Assembly: GCA_036338435.1 (NCBI GenBank)
Contig: JAYZCG010000018.1
Location: 1-14,984 of the forward strand
DNA: 14,984 nt
Direction: 5' to 3'
DNA from: JAPYTY01 sp036338435
GTDB taxonomy: Bacteria; Acidobacteriota; UBA6911; RPQK01; JADFOI01
In this document: piece by piece, positions 13,548-14,984 of the stretch
How positions within the stretch are numbered: position 1 is the stretch's first letter
Layout: the number at the start of each line of letters is the position of its first letter
Notes under the pieces: model-generated
Seen by the model: the letters and a program-made list of their open reading frames with translations, nothing else
The model's database searches: none
What the model was told of the DNA's origin: nothing
Translations under genes and position numbers: made by a program

Positions 13548-14984
13548 TTATACGTCATCCTCTGCCTTGCGGAACGCATCTGGAACCTTCTCAAGAAGAT
13601 CCTTAGGCACGAAATCGTGTAGTTTAATGCGCTCCATATCCTCTTTGGGAAACTGGGTTGGGACCAGAAATGGCTCGGGAGGCGCAGGTCGAGTTGCGTC
13701 AATACCAGCTTTAGATCCCCAGTGGTTGTCAATAGACGGATCCACAATACTACTCATAACATCCGTCTGAATGATCCAGTCTTTGTCCGGCTGGGCACGC
13801 GTGGCAACAGCCCAAAACACTTGTCGCTCATCATAAATATCGACATCTTCATCGACTACAATAACGTGCTTGACCGAGTAATTAGAGGTAAGAGCTGAAT
13901 GAATAGCAGTTCTTGCCTGCCCCTCAGCGGTTTTCTTAATTTGAATGAAACAGAAACCCAGGCCATCGTCTCCTCCTGCATGTGGCAACAGATATACCCT
14001 CGTTACCTGTGGAACAACTCGCTTAACAATGTCATAGACACGAAATTCTCGGGCTAGACCCTGGAAAGCATGGTTACGACCGATAGCGTAGTTTGACCAC
14101 AAAGGATCTTTCCTCTGTGTAATACAACTAATCTCCATGTAGGGGCACCAACGCTGTGCTCCAATGTGACGTGTATATTCACTATAAGGACCCTCAGCAG
14201 TTCGCTTCATGGCCTTAATCGTACCTTCCATCACAATCTCTGCATCAGCTGGAACCATAAAATTATCCCCCAGAGTCTCTGAGGGAACAAGCCTGAAAGG
14301 TTCACCCAAAAGCCCCCCACAGGCCTCAAAATGACTCTCTGGATACCCCATCTTGGTCTGTGAAGCCATCAACACATTGGGATGCAATCCGGCCACCACA
14401 GCACAGGGCATGTCCTCTTTCAGTTCCTGCTCACACGTCCAAAAGTTCATTGAGTTGTGATTGTCTGGAGAAAACAAATAGGCAACGCGATTCTTTTCTT
14501 GGATCTCACCTCGGTGAATCCCCATGTTATCAATGTGCTCCGAAGGATGATAAGTAATCATCGGAGCCAATGATATGTATGGATGAGACAACATAAGATA
14601 GGGCTGATAGGCGGGATAACGGAACATATCAATATCATCGCCCTTTAACACCTCTTCCTTGACAGGAGCATCTTCGCGCGCTACAACAACTGGTTTTTGC
14701 TTGTTATCTAGTGCAAGCCGCCTCCAATCCAAAGATACGCTCTCCCAATCAGATCCCATCGCGTAAGCTAACTTCCCCCGAGAGCCAATCTCATTCATGA
14801 TGACTTCATATTCAGATGGCTGACCGTTGCATAGAATCGGGTTCTTAATCCGAAGCAGAGGAAACTTCCGCTCTCGATCCAGTTTGTCGACCAAAATCCC
14901 TATTTCGTGTTTAAGACTGATAGGTTTTTCAATCGTGACGACATCTTCTGGATGATCCTGTTCGTAAGTTTCTAGAAAATGACG
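13548..14984 (-). CDS. UbiD-family (de)carboxylase, N-terminus cut by window edge
   Basis: UbiD enzymes reversibly decarboxylate aromatic or unsaturated acids using prenylated FMN made by UbiX. The frame stays open to base 14984; 478 residues are visible, and the first of them (RHFLETYEQDHPEDVVTIEK) already match the family N-terminus, so only a few codons are missing and the TTG at 14894 is internal. Family landmarks include NMGIHRGE, AVVAGLHPNVLMAS, GGLLGEPFRLVPSE, VPADAEIVMEGTI (about 244-256), GPYSEYTRHIG (about 265-275), the VVDEDVDIYDERQVFWAVATRAQPDKD stretch, and a C-terminal EPFLVPTQFP segment. The loop that reads HRGG in ubiquinone-type UbiD is replaced here by FSPDNHNSMN, so the substrate is probably not the ubiquinone precursor. 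No ubiX is in view. It converges on the HNH nuclease gene; the 133-base gap shows no clear terminator. Confidence 0.9.
   Translation of the reverse strand, partial: RHFLETYEQDHPEDVVTIEKPISLKHEIGILVDKLDRERKFPLLRIKNPILCNGQPSEYEVIMNEIGSRGKLAYAMGSDWESVSLDWRRLALDNKQKPVVVAREDAPVKEEVLKGDDIDMFRYPAYQPYLMLSHPYISLAPMITYHPSEHIDNMGIHRGEIQEKNRVAYLFSPDNHNSMNFWTCEQELKEDMPCAVVAGLHPNVLMASQTKMGYPESHFEACGGLLGEPFRLVPSETLGDNFMVPADAEIVMEGTIKAMKRTAEGPYSEYTRHIGAQRWCPYMEISCITQRKDPLWSNYAIGRNHAFQGLAREFRVYDIVKRVVPQVTRVYLLPHAGGDDGLGFCFIQIKKTAEGQARTAIHSALTSNYSVKHVIVVDEDVDIYDERQVFWAVATRAQPDKDWIIQTDVMSSIVDPSIDNHWGSKAGIDATRPAPPEPFLVPTQFPKEDMERIKLHDFVPKDLLEKVPDAFRKAEDDV

Overview
The window looks like a piece of a Gram-negative chromosome of moderate GC, most probably an uncultured Acidobacteriota or a close relative. 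This is inferred from the company of genes: a carboxypeptidase-regulatory-like (Oar-type) TonB-dependent receptor, two exported amidohydrolases, a UbiD-family decarboxylase, and lpxD, which implies a lipid A outer membrane. No rRNA, tRNA, insertion sequence, CRISPR array or phage gene was seen.

Layout. Positions 2-601 hold the 3' end of rmuC (+), cut by the window edge. It converges on a two-gene minus-strand operon, murJ-xerD (3156 down to 683), in which the murJ stop and the xerD start share an ATGA. Divergent from murJ is a stand-alone lpxD (3278-4327, +). Next come an exported amidohydrolase with an extra C-terminal IPT/TIG-like domain (4403-6175, -), a YugP-type membrane zinc peptidase (6404-7093, +), a second exported amidohydrolase of the YtcJ-like amidohydrolase_3 type (7229-9085, +), a roughly 410-base gap, and the large Oar-type receptor (9496-12744, +). 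The receptor gene ends in two tandem hairpins, the second a textbook intrinsic terminator. A small, probably secreted HNH nuclease (12875-13414, +) starts just behind that terminator. A UbiD-family decarboxylase (13548-14984, -) runs off the right edge and lacks only its first few codons.

How the genes fit together. The left part (rmuC, murJ, xerD, lpxD) is housekeeping: DNA maintenance, chromosome dimer resolution, lipid II flipping and lipid A acylation. The right part reads as an accessory nutrient-acquisition region: an outer-membrane receptor, two exported hydrolases, a secreted nuclease and a decarboxylase of the aromatic-acid type. That these act on one substrate is inference from proximity only; the genes are on both strands and are not one operon. 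I did not find a clearly new defence or mobile system. The most unusual items are the amidohydrolase-IPT/TIG fusion, the UbiD homologue with a changed cofactor-loop region, a calcium-loop-like insertion in the receptor, and the terminator-to-nuclease junction.
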